The notes under the pieces were generated by a model. It saw nothing but the letters and a program-made list of their open reading frames with translations, was not told the DNA's origin and made no database searches. Both the position numbers and the translations under genes were made by a program. Of a stretch of 64,000 nucleotides of DNA, positions 54,786-64,000 are shown in pieces. The DNA is from Paenibacillus aurantius (GTDB lineage: Bacteria > Bacillota > Bacilli > Paenibacillales > NBRC-103111): contig NZ_CP130318.1 in NCBI RefSeq assembly GCF_032268605.1, forward strand, positions 2,328,001-2,392,000. Reading direction: 5' to 3'. The stretch's first letter is position 1. The number at the start of each line of letters is the position of its first letter.

Positions 54786-57020
54786 ATGAGCCGAAACGAA
54801 GAGTTGAAATCGGGGAAATCCCATTATTGGGAAGCCGGATGGAAGCAAAGCGCTGTGATCCGCTTTTTTTTGTTTGTCTCCATGGCGATGCTTTTTTATT
54901 TCAGCACAGCGGACCGGCTGGTACCGAAAACCTATGATATACGTCCCAACACGATAAGCGGAGTCACCATCGTGGCCCCGAAGCAGATCGAGAATTCGGT
55001 GGAGACCCAGAAGGCGAAGGAAGAGGCCGCTCAACGGGTGACGCCGGTTTATCGAATCGTCCCGATCAAGAACGAGCAGCTGATTTCGGTTCTTTACGAC
55101 AAGCTGGAGCTGGCCATCAACGACCAGGAAATGAAATCTGAGGAGAAGGTCAGCTATTACCGCTCCGTCTTCCCCCGGGTGAGTCAGGATTTCGTGGACG
55201 AATTGCTGTCTTCCCTGGCGAGAGGGGGTCAGCCGTACAACGAAACCTTGCTTGCCGAGATTCAGAAGCAGCTGATGGAGCAGCAGTACAAGTTTCCGGA
55301 GGAAAGCTACTTCAAGCTTAACCGTTTGACCAAGGAAGACCTTGCCGCCATGGAACCGGTTACGAAGGAGATCGTGGCGAGGTTGATGAACGATCAGATT
55401 GTGGATGCCCAGACCGTTCGAGCCAAGGTGACGGAACTGGTCAACTCCTCGACCCTAACGAAGAATACAACGCGCGAGCTCGTTCAGGAGATCGCCCGTT
55501 TCTCGTTGACACCGAACAAGTTCTTTGACAGCAAGGGAACGGAAGAGGCGAAGGCCCAGGCGAGAGAGAATACCAAAACCATCTATACCAACAAGAATGA
55601 TATTCTGCTTAATAAGGGAGAAATGGTCACAGAGGCTCTGTACCAGCGGTTAGAGAAGGAGAACTTGCTCAAAACCCAAGGGAACGTTCTTCCCCCGCTT
55701 GGCCTTCTGCTATTTGTTTTCCTGCTGGTGCTGGTTCTCTACATGTATATCCGCCAAAGCCGGCTGCCCATTAACGGCAACAACGTGCAGCTGGTGATGC
55801 TCGTCATTATTTATGTCATTAATGTGCTTTGCATGAGAATCGTAGCCCTCGGGCAAAACCTGGAGTATCCTCATGTTGGCTATCTGGCCCCCGCGGCCAT
55901 CGGAACGATGCTGATCGTCATCCTGCTCGATGTCCCGCTGGCGGTGGTTTCCTCGTTCCTGTTCAGTATCCTCGCGAGCATTATCTTTAATGCGGATTTG
56001 GACCGGATCTTCGATTTCCGCTTTGGATTCGTTGCGCTGGTCATGTGCTATACGGCTATTTTTTCTCTTCATAAGGCCAGCCAGCGTTCCACCATCTTAC
56101 GGGCGGGAGTGCTGATCTCGATTTTCGGCTGTGTCTCCATTATTTCTCTCAATCTATTGGAGAATCATTATTCCAACATAGGGTTCGCCCTGTTGTTCGC
56201 CCTGGCCAACGGGGTGGTGACGGCGATTCTCGTCATGGGGCTGATGCCGTTTTTTGAAACGGTATTCGGCATTCTTTCGCCGCTTAAGCTGGTGGAGCTG
56301 TCGAATCCGAACCTTCCGCTTCTGCGGAAGCTGTTAACCGAAACGCCAGGCACGTATCACCACAGCGTCATGGTAGGCAATCTGGCGGAAGCGGCGGCGG
56401 AAGCGATCGGAGCTGACGGCCTTCTGAGCCGAGTGGGGGCCTACTACCACGATATCGGCAAAACGAAGCGGCCCTCCTATTTTATCGAAAACCAGATGAA
56501 CATGGAGAACCCCCACGACGATATCGACCCGGGGCTAAGCACGTCCATCATTACCGCTCACCCGCGGGACGGCGTGGAAATGCTGAAGGAGCACAACGTG
56601 CCGAAGGCCATTCGGGATATTGCGGAGCAGCATCATGGAACGACCCTGCTTAAATACTTCTACCATAAGGCGAAGAAGCAGCAGGGGGACCATCCCACGC
56701 ATCCCATCAAGGAAGAGGATTACCGTTACCCGGGTCCGAAAGCCCAGTGCAAGGAGACCGCTATCGTCGGAATCGCGGACTGCGTGGAAGCGGCCGTTCG
56801 ATCTCTGCGCCATCCAACCATCGAGCAGATCGATACCATGGTCCGGAAAATCATCAAGGACCGGCTTGATGACGGACAGTTTGATGAATGTGATTTGACG
56901 ATTAAAGAATTGGATACGATAGGAAAAGCATTAAAAGAAACCCTCCTCGGGATCTTTCATTCCCGGATCGAATACCCGAGTGAGCTGCCCCCAAAAAATG
57001 AATCTGCAGGAGGAGCCTGA
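54786..57020 (+). CDS. pgpH: Cyclic di-AMP phosphodiesterase PgpH (7TMR-HD)
   Basis: 744 residues. One membrane helix near residues 24-42 is followed by a large extracellular 7TMR-HDED domain (about 50-295), seven membrane helices (about 300-490) and a cytoplasmic HD domain. Metal ligands are visible in YHHSVMVGN and in H555-D556 of YYHDIGK, with EQHHGTTL and DYRYPGPKA. PgpH hydrolyses cyclic di-AMP, a regulator of potassium and wall balance. The order phoH-pgpH-ybeY is that of Bacillus and Listeria. Confidence 0.95.
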   Translation: MSRNEELKSGKSHYWEAGWKQSAVIRFFLFVSMAMLFYFSTADRLVPKTYDIRPNTISGVTIVAPKQIENSVETQKAKEEAAQRVTPVYRIVPIKNEQLISVLYDKLELAINDQEMKSEEKVSYYRSVFPRVSQDFVDELLSSLARGGQPYNETLLAEIQKQLMEQQYKFPEESYFKLNRLTKEDLAAMEPVTKEIVARLMNDQIVDAQTVRAKVTELVNSSTLTKNTTRELVQEIARFSLTPNKFFDSKGTEEAKAQARENTKTIYTNKNDILLNKGEMVTEALYQRLEKENLLKTQGNVLPPLGLLLFVFLLVLVLYMYIRQSRLPINGNNVQLVMLVIIYVINVLCMRIVALGQNLEYPHVGYLAPAAIGTMLIVILLDVPLAVVSSFLFSILASIIFNADLDRIFDFRFGFVALVMCYTAIFSLHKASQRSTILRAGVLISIFGCVSIISLNLLENHYSNIGFALLFALANGVVTAILVMGLMPFFETVFGILSPLKLVELSNPNLPLLRKLLTETPGTYHHSVMVGNLAEAAAEAIGADGLLSRVGAYYHDIGKTKRPSYFIENQMNMENPHDDIDPGLSTSIITAHPRDGVEMLKEHNVPKAIRDIAEQHHGTTLLKYFYHKAKKQQGDHPTHPIKEEDYRYPGPKAQCKETAIVGIADCVEAAVRSLRHPTIEQIDTMVRKIIKDRLDDGQFDECDLTIKELDTIGKALKETLLGIFHSRIEYPSELPPKNESAGGA

Positions 57021-57023
57021 TCC

Positions 57024-57560
57024 ATGGCCTTACATCTGTATTGGAACAATGAACAGGAACGCATTCCCGTGACCGACGAGATGATTGACCAGCTTCGCAG
57101 CCTGCTTGCCCTCGCCGGAAAGCAGGAGGGGGTCGAAGACGGAGAGGTCGCCCTTACCTTGACCGACGATGAGGGAATACACCGCCTTAACAAGGAATAC
57201 CGCGGCATCGACCGGCCGACCGATGTATTGTCTTTTCCTCAGCACGAGCCGGGCGAAGACGAGCCGGACATCAACTACGACGACCTGGAAGAGGTCGAGG
57301 ACCTCGACGGGGCGGAGGAAGGGGAAGACAGCGGAGAAGCCTTCGAAGACGAAGAGCCCCTTGGAGACATTGTCATTTCACTGGAACGAGCCCAGGCTCA
57401 AAGCGAGGAATACGGACATTCCCTGGAACGGGAGATCGGGTTCCTCTTCGTTCACGGTTTTCTTCACCTCATCGGATACGACCATGAGACCGAAGAAGAC
57501 GAACGGGAGATGATCGCCAAGCAGGAGGCCGTACTGCAGGAAGCGGGGCTTACCCGGTGA
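57024..57560 (+). CDS. ybeY: Endoribonuclease YbeY, rRNA maturation factor
   Basis: 178 residues. The metal motif H144-x3-H148-x5-H154 (HGFLHLIGYDH) is complete, as are LTDDEGIHRLNKEYRG and PTDVLSFP. It helps mature the 3' end of 16S rRNA and ribosome quality control. Odd: between LSFPQHEP and GDIVIS there is an acidic insert of about 35 residues (76-113) where the family usually has only a few. AGGAGGAGCC precedes the ATG. The stop overlaps the GTG start of dgkA. Confidence 0.94.
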   Translation: MALHLYWNNEQERIPVTDEMIDQLRSLLALAGKQEGVEDGEVALTLTDDEGIHRLNKEYRGIDRPTDVLSFPQHEPGEDEPDINYDDLEEVEDLDGAEEGEDSGEAFEDEEPLGDIVISLERAQAQSEEYGHSLEREIGFLFVHGFLHLIGYDHETEEDEREMIAKQEAVLQEAGLTR

Positions 57561-58252
57561 AGCCCGGAGCCCGGTTCTGGCGGAGCCTCCGCTATGCTTA
57601 TGAAGGCATAAAATATGCCTTGACGACACAGCCTAACATGAAGTTTCATTTCTTTGTTTCGTTTGTGACGCTCATTTCGGCTGTGTTCTTTAAGCTGTCT
57701 AAACTGGAGATCCTGTTTATTCTGCTCGCGATTACCCTGGTTATTGTGGCGGAGCTGATCAACACGGCTGTGGAAAGTGCCGTCGACCTGGCCATGCCGG
57801 AACGCCATCCCCTGGCCAAAATAGCAAAAGACGTAGCCGCGGCCGCCGTTTTGGTGACGGCGGTTTTTGCCGTCGCGGTCGGAATGATCGTCTTCTACGA
57901 GCCGGTGGACCGCTGGCTTACCCAGTCCATGGACAATCGGACGGAGGTTTCTCCCGCTTCGATTTGGCTTTACCTGGCGCTTGTTTTCCTGACGGTGATC
58001 GTGGTGGAGACACGCTTCTCCCGGCACCGCTGGCTGCGTCCCAGTCTATGGACGGCGGTGGCGTTTTCTTTGTCCACCCTGCTGTCCCTTGTGGTCATGC
58101 AGACCCTGGCTGTACTGCTCAGTTACAGCCTGGCCTTTTTATTTCTTATTCATTTATATCGCCGTCGTAACCGGTCTCTTGCCGCTCTTCTCACCGGAGC
58201 AGTTACCGGTACCCTCATTACCGGTTTGGCCTATGCCTTAAATGCCGTTTAG
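57557..58252 (+). CDS. dgkA: Diacylglycerol/undecaprenol kinase family protein with extra membrane domain
   Basis: 231 residues. The first 115 are a normal Gram-positive DgkA (three helices, catalytic ELINTAVESAVDL with E66 and E73), which phosphorylates undecaprenol or diacylglycerol. The rest is a second hydrophobic part with about four membrane helices that B. subtilis DgkA (about 123 residues) lacks; it has no His or Cys-Arg phosphatase motif that I can see. The start is GTG 57557 in the ybeY stop (GTGA). The order ybeY-dgkA-cdd-era is conserved. Confidence 0.9.
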   Translation: MKPGARFWRSLRYAYEGIKYALTTQPNMKFHFFVSFVTLISAVFFKLSKLEILFILLAITLVIVAELINTAVESAVDLAMPERHPLAKIAKDVAAAAVLVTAVFAVAVGMIVFYEPVDRWLTQSMDNRTEVSPASIWLYLALVFLTVIVVETRFSRHRWLRPSLWTAVAFSLSTLLSLVVMQTLAVLLSYSLAFLFLIHLYRRRNRSLAALLTGAVTGTLITGLAYALNAV

Positions 58253-58264
58253 CCTATACTTTAG

Positions 58265-58690
<426 letters not shown>

Positions 58691-58747
58691 TTAAGAGGGC
58701 GGGATGACGGGGTAAATACTAATCAGGATGATTCTTGGAGGTTACTC

Positions 58748-59644
58748 ATGCAAAAAGCTTACAAATCGGGCTTCGTCTCGATTATCGGAAGACCGAATGT
58801 GGGGAAATCCACGCTGCTCAACCAGGTGGTGGGCCAGAAAGTGGCCATCATGTCGGACAAGCCCCAAACGACGCGGAATAAAATTCACGGAGTGTACACG
58901 ACGGACAGTATGCAGATCGTCTTTTTGGATACGCCGGGAATCCATAAGCCCCAGTCTAAGCTCGGGGATTATATGATGAAGGTGGCCGAAAGCACGCTGC
59001 GGGAAGTCGATGCCGTGCTGTTCCTTGTCGATGTGGCGGATGGCCTCGGAGGCGGCGACCGGTACATCATTGAGCAGCTGAAGAAGGTGCAGACTCCTGT
59101 TATTCTGGGACTTAACAAGATTGACAAAGTCCAGCCGGAGGAGCTGCTACCGGTGATTGCGGCCTACAAGGATTTGTATCCGTTCGCGGAGATCGTTCCG
59201 ATTTCGGCGATTAACGGCAGCAACGTGAATACGCTTCTGGAGCAGATCGGCAAATACCTCGAAGAAGGGCCGCAGTATTACCCTGAGGACCAGGTGACCG
59301 ATCATCCGGAGCAGTTCGTCTGCGCGGAGCTGATCCGGGAGAAGATCCTTCACCTGACCCGGGAGGAAATCCCCCATTCCATCGCCGTCACCATTGAGCA
59401 GATGAAGGTCGAGCCGAACGGCGTCGTGCATATCGGAGCGGTCATTTTCGTAGAGCGGGACTCCCAGAAGGGGATCATTATCGGCAAAAGAGGTGCTCTG
59501 CTCAAAGAAATCGGCCAAAAAGCCCGGTATGACATTGAAGCCCTCCTCGGGTCCAAAACCTTCCTGGAGCTATGGGTAAAGGTGAAGAAGGATTGGAGGA
59601 ACCAGGAGAGGGTCCTTCGCGATCTCGGGTTCCGCGAGGAATAG
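58748..59644 (+). CDS. era: GTPase Era
   Basis: 298 residues. G1 [10 protein letters not shown]3 DTPG and G4 NKID lie in the first 130 residues; the C-terminal KH domain has [20 protein letters not shown]. Era binds 16S rRNA near its 3' end and checks 30S assembly, matching the role of YbeY in the same cluster. TGGAGGTTACTC precedes the ATG. Confidence 0.97.
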   Translation: MQKAYKSGFVSIIGRPNVGKSTLLNQVVGQKVAIMSDKPQTTRNKIHGVYTTDSMQIVFLDTPGIHKPQSKLGDYMMKVAESTLREVDAVLFLVDVADGLGGGDRYIIEQLKKVQTPVILGLNKIDKVQPEELLPVIAAYKDLYPFAEIVPISAINGSNVNTLLEQIGKYLEEGPQYYPEDQVTDHPEQFVCAELIREKILHLTREEIPHSIAVTIEQMKVEPNGVVHIGAVIFVERDSQKGIIIGKRGALLKEIGQKARYDIEALLGSKTFLELWVKVKKDWRNQERVLRDLGFREE

Positions 59645-59729
59645 TTCCTCCCAATAATTGCTTGGATAAGCGCTGCCTCTCGGTATCATCCTAATACAAT
59701 CATCAGTCTTGAAGGAGAGGATGGATTCG

Positions 59730-59870
59730 ATGAGAGACTTTTTCTGGCAATATTTCTCTAATACCGGAAGCATAGATGCCTATATGCAGTACAAGCAGTC
59801 GGACGAGACGACGGTCGAGCCGGACGAGATGGAACCCGTCTTGGAAGAGGAGAACGAAATCGCCCAATAA
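59730..59870 (+). CDS. yqzL: YqzL family protein
   Basis: 46 residues starting MRDFFWQYFSNTGSIDAYM, the pattern of the YqzL family, followed by an acidic tail. It lies between era and recO as in B. subtilis. AAGGAGAGG lies 9 nt before ATG 59730; ATG 59721 is too close. The function is unknown. Confidence 0.85.
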   Translation: MRDFFWQYFSNTGSIDAYMQYKQSDETTVEPDEMEPVLEEENEIAQ

Positions 59871-59905
59871 TCAGGCGGAACATCATGGGAGATGGGAGCC
59901 GAGCG

Positions 59906-60652
59906 ATGCTGAAGCGAACGGAAGGAATTGTGATTCGCAGCACGGATTACGGAGAAGGCCACAAAATCGTTACCCTCTACACGAGAGAAGCGGGCAAAAT
60001 CAGCCTGATGGCCCGGGGGGCGAAAAAAGCCAAAAGCCGCCATACGGCGGTAACGCAGCTGTTTACATATGGGGAATTCGTCTTTTTCCAAGGCAGCGGG
60101 ATGGGGACCTTGAACCAGGGGGACCTGATCGAGTCCCACCATGCTCTGCGTGAGGATCTTCACAAGGCTGCCTACTCCTCCTATCTGGTAGAGATGGTAG
60201 ACCGGCTGGTCCCGGATCAGGAACCGAACGGCATGCTCTTCGAGCAGTTGAAGGCCGGCTTGTCGGCCATCGAGGAAGACAAGGACGCGGATATCGTCAT
60301 TCACATCATGGAGATGAAAATGCTGGCTCTGGCCGGTTATTTGCCGCAGCTGGACGAATGCGTTTCCTGCGGAAGCGACGAAGGGCAGATGGCGCTTAGC
60401 GTCATGCAAGGCGGCGTTCTCTGTCCCCGCTGCCGGTTGAAGGACCCGGGAGCTCTTGTCCTGGCCCCCGGTACCCTGAAGCTTCTTCGGCTTTTTCAGC
60501 GGATGGACCTGAGAAGAATTGGTTCGGTTGAAGTCAAGGCTGAGACGAAAGCCCAGCTTAAGGCGGCCATGCGATCTTTTATGGATGTTCATATGGGGGT
60601 CAAGTGGAAGTCCCGCAGCTTTCTGGAGCAAATGGAAAAGTATAATTTCTAG
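59906..60652 (+). CDS. recO: DNA repair protein RecO
   Basis: 248 residues. An N-terminal OB-fold (RTEGIVIRSTDYGEGHKIVTL), a helical part, and a zinc-type CVSC/CPRC pair (about 150-180). RecO works with RecF and RecR to load RecA onto SSB-covered DNA and anneals strands. I start at ATG 59906 (GGGAG 8 nt upstream); ATG 59885 would add seven residues and has AGGCGGA upstream. A hairpin directly after the stop overlaps the glyQS promoter. Confidence 0.94.
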   Translation: MLKRTEGIVIRSTDYGEGHKIVTLYTREAGKISLMARGAKKAKSRHTAVTQLFTYGEFVFFQGSGMGTLNQGDLIESHHALREDLHKAAYSSYLVEMVDRLVPDQEPNGMLFEQLKAGLSAIEEDKDADIVIHIMEMKMLALAGYLPQLDECVSCGSDEGQMALSVMQGGVLCPRCRLKDPGALVLAPGTLKLLRLFQRMDLRRIGSVEVKAETKAQLKAAMRSFMDVHMGVKWKSRSFLEQMEKYNF

Positions 60653-60688
60653 CCGGGCGGGTGCCGTTTGACACGGACCGCCCGGTTT
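60653..60688 (+). terminator. Hairpin after recO, overlapping the glyQS promoter
   Basis: Eight-bp stem CCGGGCGG/CCGCCCGG with an inner CCGT/ACGG stem and only three T. The glyQS -35 box lies in its loop region. Confidence 0.65.
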
Positions 60689-60696
60689 GGTAGTAT
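60668..60696 (+). promoter_or_regulatory. Sigma-A promoter of glyQS
   Basis: TTGACA, 17 nt, TAGTAT. It predicts transcription from about 60703, at the base of the T-box leader. Confidence 0.8.
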
Positions 60697-60704
60697 ATTT
60701 TCAT

Positions 60705-60941
60705 TCTAATAGTGATACGGTGAAGGAAAGAGTACTCATCGGCCAGGGTGTCCAGCGATCCGGGAAAAGTGTAAGCCCGGTCACCCTCCGATTGCAGGAA
60801 AGGCATTCCGGAGTATCGGCGAGAACCAAAAAGCGGGTCGGGACGACGATGACTCTCCTGACCAAATAGGGTGGAACCGCGGGTGCATCAGCTCTCGTCC
60901 CTATGTCCGGCCCCGTCCGGCATAGAGACGGGAGCTTTCTT
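60705..60941 (+). ncRNA. T-box riboswitch, glycyl type
   Basis: The T-box core AGGGTGGAACCGCG is at 60868-60881. Stem I has GGTGAAGGAAAGAGTACTC, AGGGTG/CACCCT and an outer GTACTC/GAGTAT pairing; a GGC triplet at 60802-60804 inside the internal loop is the likely glycine specifier. The terminator is at 60890-60941 (arms AGCTCTCGTCCCTATG and CATAGAGACGGGAGCT, then TTCTT). Uncharged tRNA-Gly would stabilise the antiterminator and turn on glyQS. This fills the 331-nt gap between recO and glyQ. Confidence 0.92.
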
Positions 60942-60983
60942 GCGGTTTGGAGTCACTCCATTATGGAAGGGAGAAAGGAAAGA

Positions 60984-61874
60984 ATGAATTTTCAACAGGT
61001 AATTTTGACGCTCCAGCAGTTCTGGGCGGAACAAAACTGCATCCTTGTCCAGCCTTATGACACGGAGAAAGGGGCGGGCACGATGAGCCCGATGACCTTC
61101 TTGCGAAGCATCGGACCGGAGCCGTGGAACGTGGCCTATGTGGAACCGTCCCGCCGTCCGGCTGACGGACGCTACGGGGAGAACCCGAACCGGCTGTACC
61201 AGCATCACCAGTTCCAGGTGATCATCAAGCCGTCTCCGGACAACATCCAGGAGCTGTACCTGGAAAGTTTGGCCCGGCTCGGCATCGATCCGCTTAAGCA
61301 TGATATCCGCTTCGTCGAGGATAACTGGGAAGCCCCGACCCTCGGCGCCTGGGGCCTCGGCTGGGAGGTTTGGCTTGACGGCATGGAAATTACCCAGTTT
61401 ACGTATTTCCAGCAGGTCGGCGGCATTGACGCGAATCCGGTCGCCGTGGAAATTACGTACGGACTGGAGCGTTTGATCTCCTATATCCAGGATAAAGAAA
61501 ACGTGTTTGACCTGGAGTGGGTAGACGGCGTGACCTATGGGGATGTGTTTTTGCAGCCCGAGTACGAGCATTCGAAATATACCTTTGAGGTAAGCGACGC
61601 CAAGATGCTCTTCACTTTGTTCGGCATGTACGAGGAAGAGGCGAAGAGAGCACTGGAGCAGAAGCTGGTGTTCCCGGGCTACGATTATGTGCTCAAGTGC
61701 TCCCACACCTTTAACCTGCTGGATGCGCGCGGGGCGATCAGCGTAACGGAACGGACGGGATACATTACCCGCGTGAGGAATCTGGCCCGGTTGTGCGCGG
61801 CCACCTACCTGGAGGAGCGAGAGCGTCTCGGCTTCCCGATGCTGAACAAGAAAGGAGTGGTCGACCATGGCTAA
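60984..61874 (+). CDS. glyQ: Glycyl-tRNA synthetase alpha subunit
   Basis: 296 residues of the bacterial heterotetrameric enzyme. This subunit carries the class II catalytic core and activates glycine. Motifs are [17 protein letters not shown] at the start, [19 protein letters not shown] and [18 protein letters not shown]. The start at ATG 60984 follows AGAAAGGA; the frame extends left into the T-box terminator but no usable site is there. glyS begins 8 bases before its stop. Confidence 0.97.
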   Translation: MNFQQVILTLQQFWAEQNCILVQPYDTEKGAGTMSPMTFLRSIGPEPWNVAYVEPSRRPADGRYGENPNRLYQHHQFQVIIKPSPDNIQELYLESLARLGIDPLKHDIRFVEDNWEAPTLGAWGLGWEVWLDGMEITQFTYFQQVGGIDANPVAVEITYGLERLISYIQDKENVFDLEWVDGVTYGDVFLQPEYEHSKYTFEVSDAKMLFTLFGMYEEEAKRALEQKLVFPGYDYVLKCSHTFNLLDARGAISVTERTGYITRVRNLARLCAATYLEERERLGFPMLNKKGVVDHG

Positions 61875-63942
61875 AGATTTGTTGCTTGAACTCGGCATGG
61901 AGGAAATTCCTTCCCGTTTTGTCCGCGGGGCGATGGAGCAGCTGGCCGACAAGGTGGGCAAGTGGCTGACGGAATCCCATATTCCGTATGAAGCGCTGCA
62001 ATCGTACGGCACTCCCCGTCGGATCGCCGTTCTGGTACGAGGACTTGCCGAGAAACAGGAGGACCGGCACGAGGAAGCGAAAGGCCCCTCCCGCAAAATC
62101 GCGTTGGATGACAAGGGAGAATGGAGCAAGGCCGCTCTCGGCTTTGCCCGCAGCCAAGGGGTTGACCCGGCGGAGCTGTACTTCAAGGAGCTCGGCGGAG
62201 TGGAATATGTCCATGCGGCCAAAAGCAGCATCGGAGGAGAGACGGCAGCGCTTCTGGAGAGCGGGCTTGCACCGATCATCACCTCGATGACCTTCCCGAA
62301 GAACATGCGCTGGGGAAGCCAGGAGCTGCGGTTCGTGCGTCCTATCCGCTGGATGGCGGCGCTGTTCGGGGAACAGGTGGTTCCGTTTGAGATTGCGGGC
62401 GTTTCGTCCGGACGCGTTACCCATGGGCACCGGTTCCTGGGCGGCGAAGTGGAGCTGTCATCGGCCGGAGACTACGTTGAGGCGCTCAAGGAGCAATTCG
62501 TTTATGCCGATGTAGAAGAAAGACAGGCTCTTATTCTCGATCAAATCAACCGTCTAGCGGCCGAGAAGGGCTGGAGCATTCCGATTAAAGACGATCTTCT
62601 GGAAGAGGTTCTCTTCCTGGTGGAGTATCCGACCGCTCTGTTCGGTTCCTTCAATCCCGACTTCCTGCACATTCCGAAGGAGGTTCTCATTACTTCCATG
62701 CGCGAGCACCAGAGATACTTCCCGGTGCTGGACAGCGAAGGCAGGCTGCTGCCTCATTTCGTCACGGTCCGCAACGGAAACGCCGAATCCCTGGAGCTTG
62801 TGGCGAGAGGAAACGAGAAGGTTCTCCGCGCGAGACTATCGGATGCCCGCTTCTTCTATGAGGAAGATCAGAAGATGTCCATCGACAGCGCCCTCTCCCG
62901 GCTCGAGTCCATTGTCTTCCACGAGGAGCTTGGGACGATCGGAGATAAAGTACGCCGGATCCGCGACATTTCGCTGTCACTTGCCGAGTGGCTGAAGGTG
63001 ACGGATCTCGACAAGGCGAATGTTGAGCGGACCGCGGCTATCGCCAAATTCGATCTGGTCTCGCAGATGGTTTACGAGTTCCCGGAGCTTCAAGGGGTGA
63101 TGGGAGAGGACTATGCGCGTAAAGCAGGAGAAAGAGAAGAAGTGGCCCGGGCGGTTTTCGAGCATTACCAGCCACGCTTCTCGGGAGACGCGGTTCCGTC
63201 CGGGTTGGCCGGTGCGGTCGTTTCCATAGCGGACAAAATCGATACCATTGTCGGCTGCTTCTCCATCGGCATCATTCCGACCGGCTCTCAAGACCCGTAT
63301 GCCCTGCGCCGGCAGGCAGCAGGAATTGTTCAAATTCTGCTTGAAAAGAAGTTCTCCTGCCCCTTGTCGAAATTGTTCGAAATCGCGCTGGATGTCCACC
63401 AAAAGGCCGGTTTGTTGAAACGTTCCGAGCAGGAAATTCGTATTAATTTATACGACTTCTTCGCTCTGCGGGTCAAAAACGTCCTGTCGGAGCGTCAAGT
63501 TCGCTACGATATTGCCGAGGCCGTCATGGCGTCGAGCATGGATGATATTGCGTCGGTGGTCCGCCGGGCGGAAGCCCTGACGGCCCAAGCGGCCAACGCC
63601 GGCTTCAAGACGGCGGTCGAATCCTTCAGCCGGGTCAACAACCTTGCCGCCAAAGCGGAATCCGCCGACGTGGATCCGGCGCTGTTCACGGATCCCGCCG
63701 AAGGAGCTCTCTTCAAAGCTTACCAGAGGGCTCATGCGGACTATGTTCGGGCGTTCGAGGAAGGGAACGAGGATCAGGCTCTTGAGGTTTTGGCGACTTT
63801 GGAGCAGCCGATCACCGGCTTCTTCGATGCGGTTATGGTTATGGCGGAAGATGAGCGGGTAAAAACCAACCGTTTGGGACTACTTGCCTTGATTTCCGCC
63901 GATTTCCGGCAGTTTGCCGATTTCTCCAAGCTGGTCTGGTAA
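61867..63942 (+). CDS. glyS: Glycyl-tRNA synthetase beta subunit
   Basis: 691 residues, the tRNA-binding subunit, beginning [14 protein letters not shown] and containing [28 protein letters not shown] and a C-terminal anticodon-binding DALR-like region. The length is normal. The start overlaps glyQ by eight bases, so the 1:1 subunits are made in a coupled way under the same T-box. Confidence 0.97.
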   Translation: MAKDLLLELGMEEIPSRFVRGAMEQLADKVGKWLTESHIPYEALQSYGTPRRIAVLVRGLAEKQEDRHEEAKGPSRKIALDDKGEWSKAALGFARSQGVDPAELYFKELGGVEYVHAAKSSIGGETAALLESGLAPIITSMTFPKNMRWGSQELRFVRPIRWMAALFGEQVVPFEIAGVSSGRVTHGHRFLGGEVELSSAGDYVEALKEQFVYADVEERQALILDQINRLAAEKGWSIPIKDDLLEEVLFLVEYPTALFGSFNPDFLHIPKEVLITSMREHQRYFPVLDSEGRLLPHFVTVRNGNAESLELVARGNEKVLRARLSDARFFYEEDQKMSIDSALSRLESIVFHEELGTIGDKVRRIRDISLSLAEWLKVTDLDKANVERTAAIAKFDLVSQMVYEFPELQGVMGEDYARKAGEREEVARAVFEHYQPRFSGDAVPSGLAGAVVSIADKIDTIVGCFSIGIIPTGSQDPYALRRQAAGIVQILLEKKFSCPLSKLFEIALDVHQKAGLLKRSEQEIRINLYDFFALRVKNVLSERQVRYDIAEAVMASSMDDIASVVRRAEALTAQAANAGFKTAVESFSRVNNLAAKAESADVDPALFTDPAEGALFKAYQRAHADYVRAFEEGNEDQALEVLATLEQPITGFFDAVMVMAEDERVKTNRLGLLALISADFRQFADFSKLVW

Positions 63943-63977
63943 TCCATTCCGGCTGAATTGATGAGAGGAGCCGAGGT

Positions 63978-64000
63978 ATGATGGATGTGAGCATAACGCC
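63978..64000 (+). CDS. Start of an unidentified gene, cut by the window edge
   Basis: ATG 63978 (or 63981) with AGAGGAGCCGAGG upstream; only about seven codons (MMDVSIT) are present. In Bacillus the genes after glyS lead towards dnaG and sigA (ccpN, yqfL, yqxD), so one of these is likely, but the fragment is too short to tell. Confidence 0.45.

Overview
This window comes from an endospore-forming Firmicute of the Paenibacillaceae type (Paenibacillus, Cohnella or close relatives). The evidence is gene content and order: the backbone follows the Bacillus block gpr - spoIIP - yqxA - lepA - hemW - hrcA - grpE - dnaK - dnaJ - prmA - rsmE - mtaB - (Na/Pi transporter) - rpsU - yqeY - yqfC - yqfD - phoH - pgpH - ybeY - dgkA - cdd - era - yqzL - recO - glyQ - glyS. 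Base composition is moderately GC-rich, ribosome binding sites are strong AGGAGG types, and GTG and TTG starts are common. I see no tRNA, rRNA, insertion sequence, prophage or CRISPR array.

Left part (1-12.5 kb). The end of the germination protease gene gpr is followed by an accessory block of about 6.9 kb placed between gpr and spoIIP: cyanophycinase (cphB), cyanophycin synthetase (cphA), a zinc-type asparaginase, a YhcN/YlaJ sporulation lipoprotein and a HAD hydrolase. Together cphA and cphB could make and mobilise an Asp-Arg storage polymer. The conserved order then resumes with spoIIP, yqxA, lepA and hemW, followed by a GNAT acetyltransferase.

Chaperone region (12.5-21.7 kb). A perfect CIRCE operator precedes hrcA. 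Between hrcA and grpE lies an archaeal-like (group III) chaperonin gene, so HrcA probably controls it together with grpE, dnaK and dnaJ. A YfhD-type acidic peptide gene with a hypothetical partner, prmA and an M50 membrane protease follow.

Middle (21.7-49.2 kb). A 1390-residue secreted protein (lamin-tail, fibronectin III and Big2 domains) has a promoter and a roughly 200-nt structured leader. After rsmE, mtaB, a Nudix hydrolase, deoC, a Na/Pi-cotransporter-like gene on the minus strand and an rRNA methyltransferase come two recombination and repair pairs, addB-addA and sbcD-sbcC, each with overlapping stop and start codons. A minus-strand group encodes a GGDEF-EAL protein and a TetR regulator fused in frame to an FAD oxidoreductase.

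Right part (49.2-64 kb). hit, rpsU, yqeY, a small membrane protein and a Gfo/Idh oxidoreductase lead into the conserved yqfC-to-recO cluster. A glycyl T-box riboswitch then controls glyQ and glyS. The window ends seven codons into another gene. Three genes (the chaperonin, the Na/Pi transporter and sbcC) contain internal patches of about 80% GC that stand out from their own flanks.
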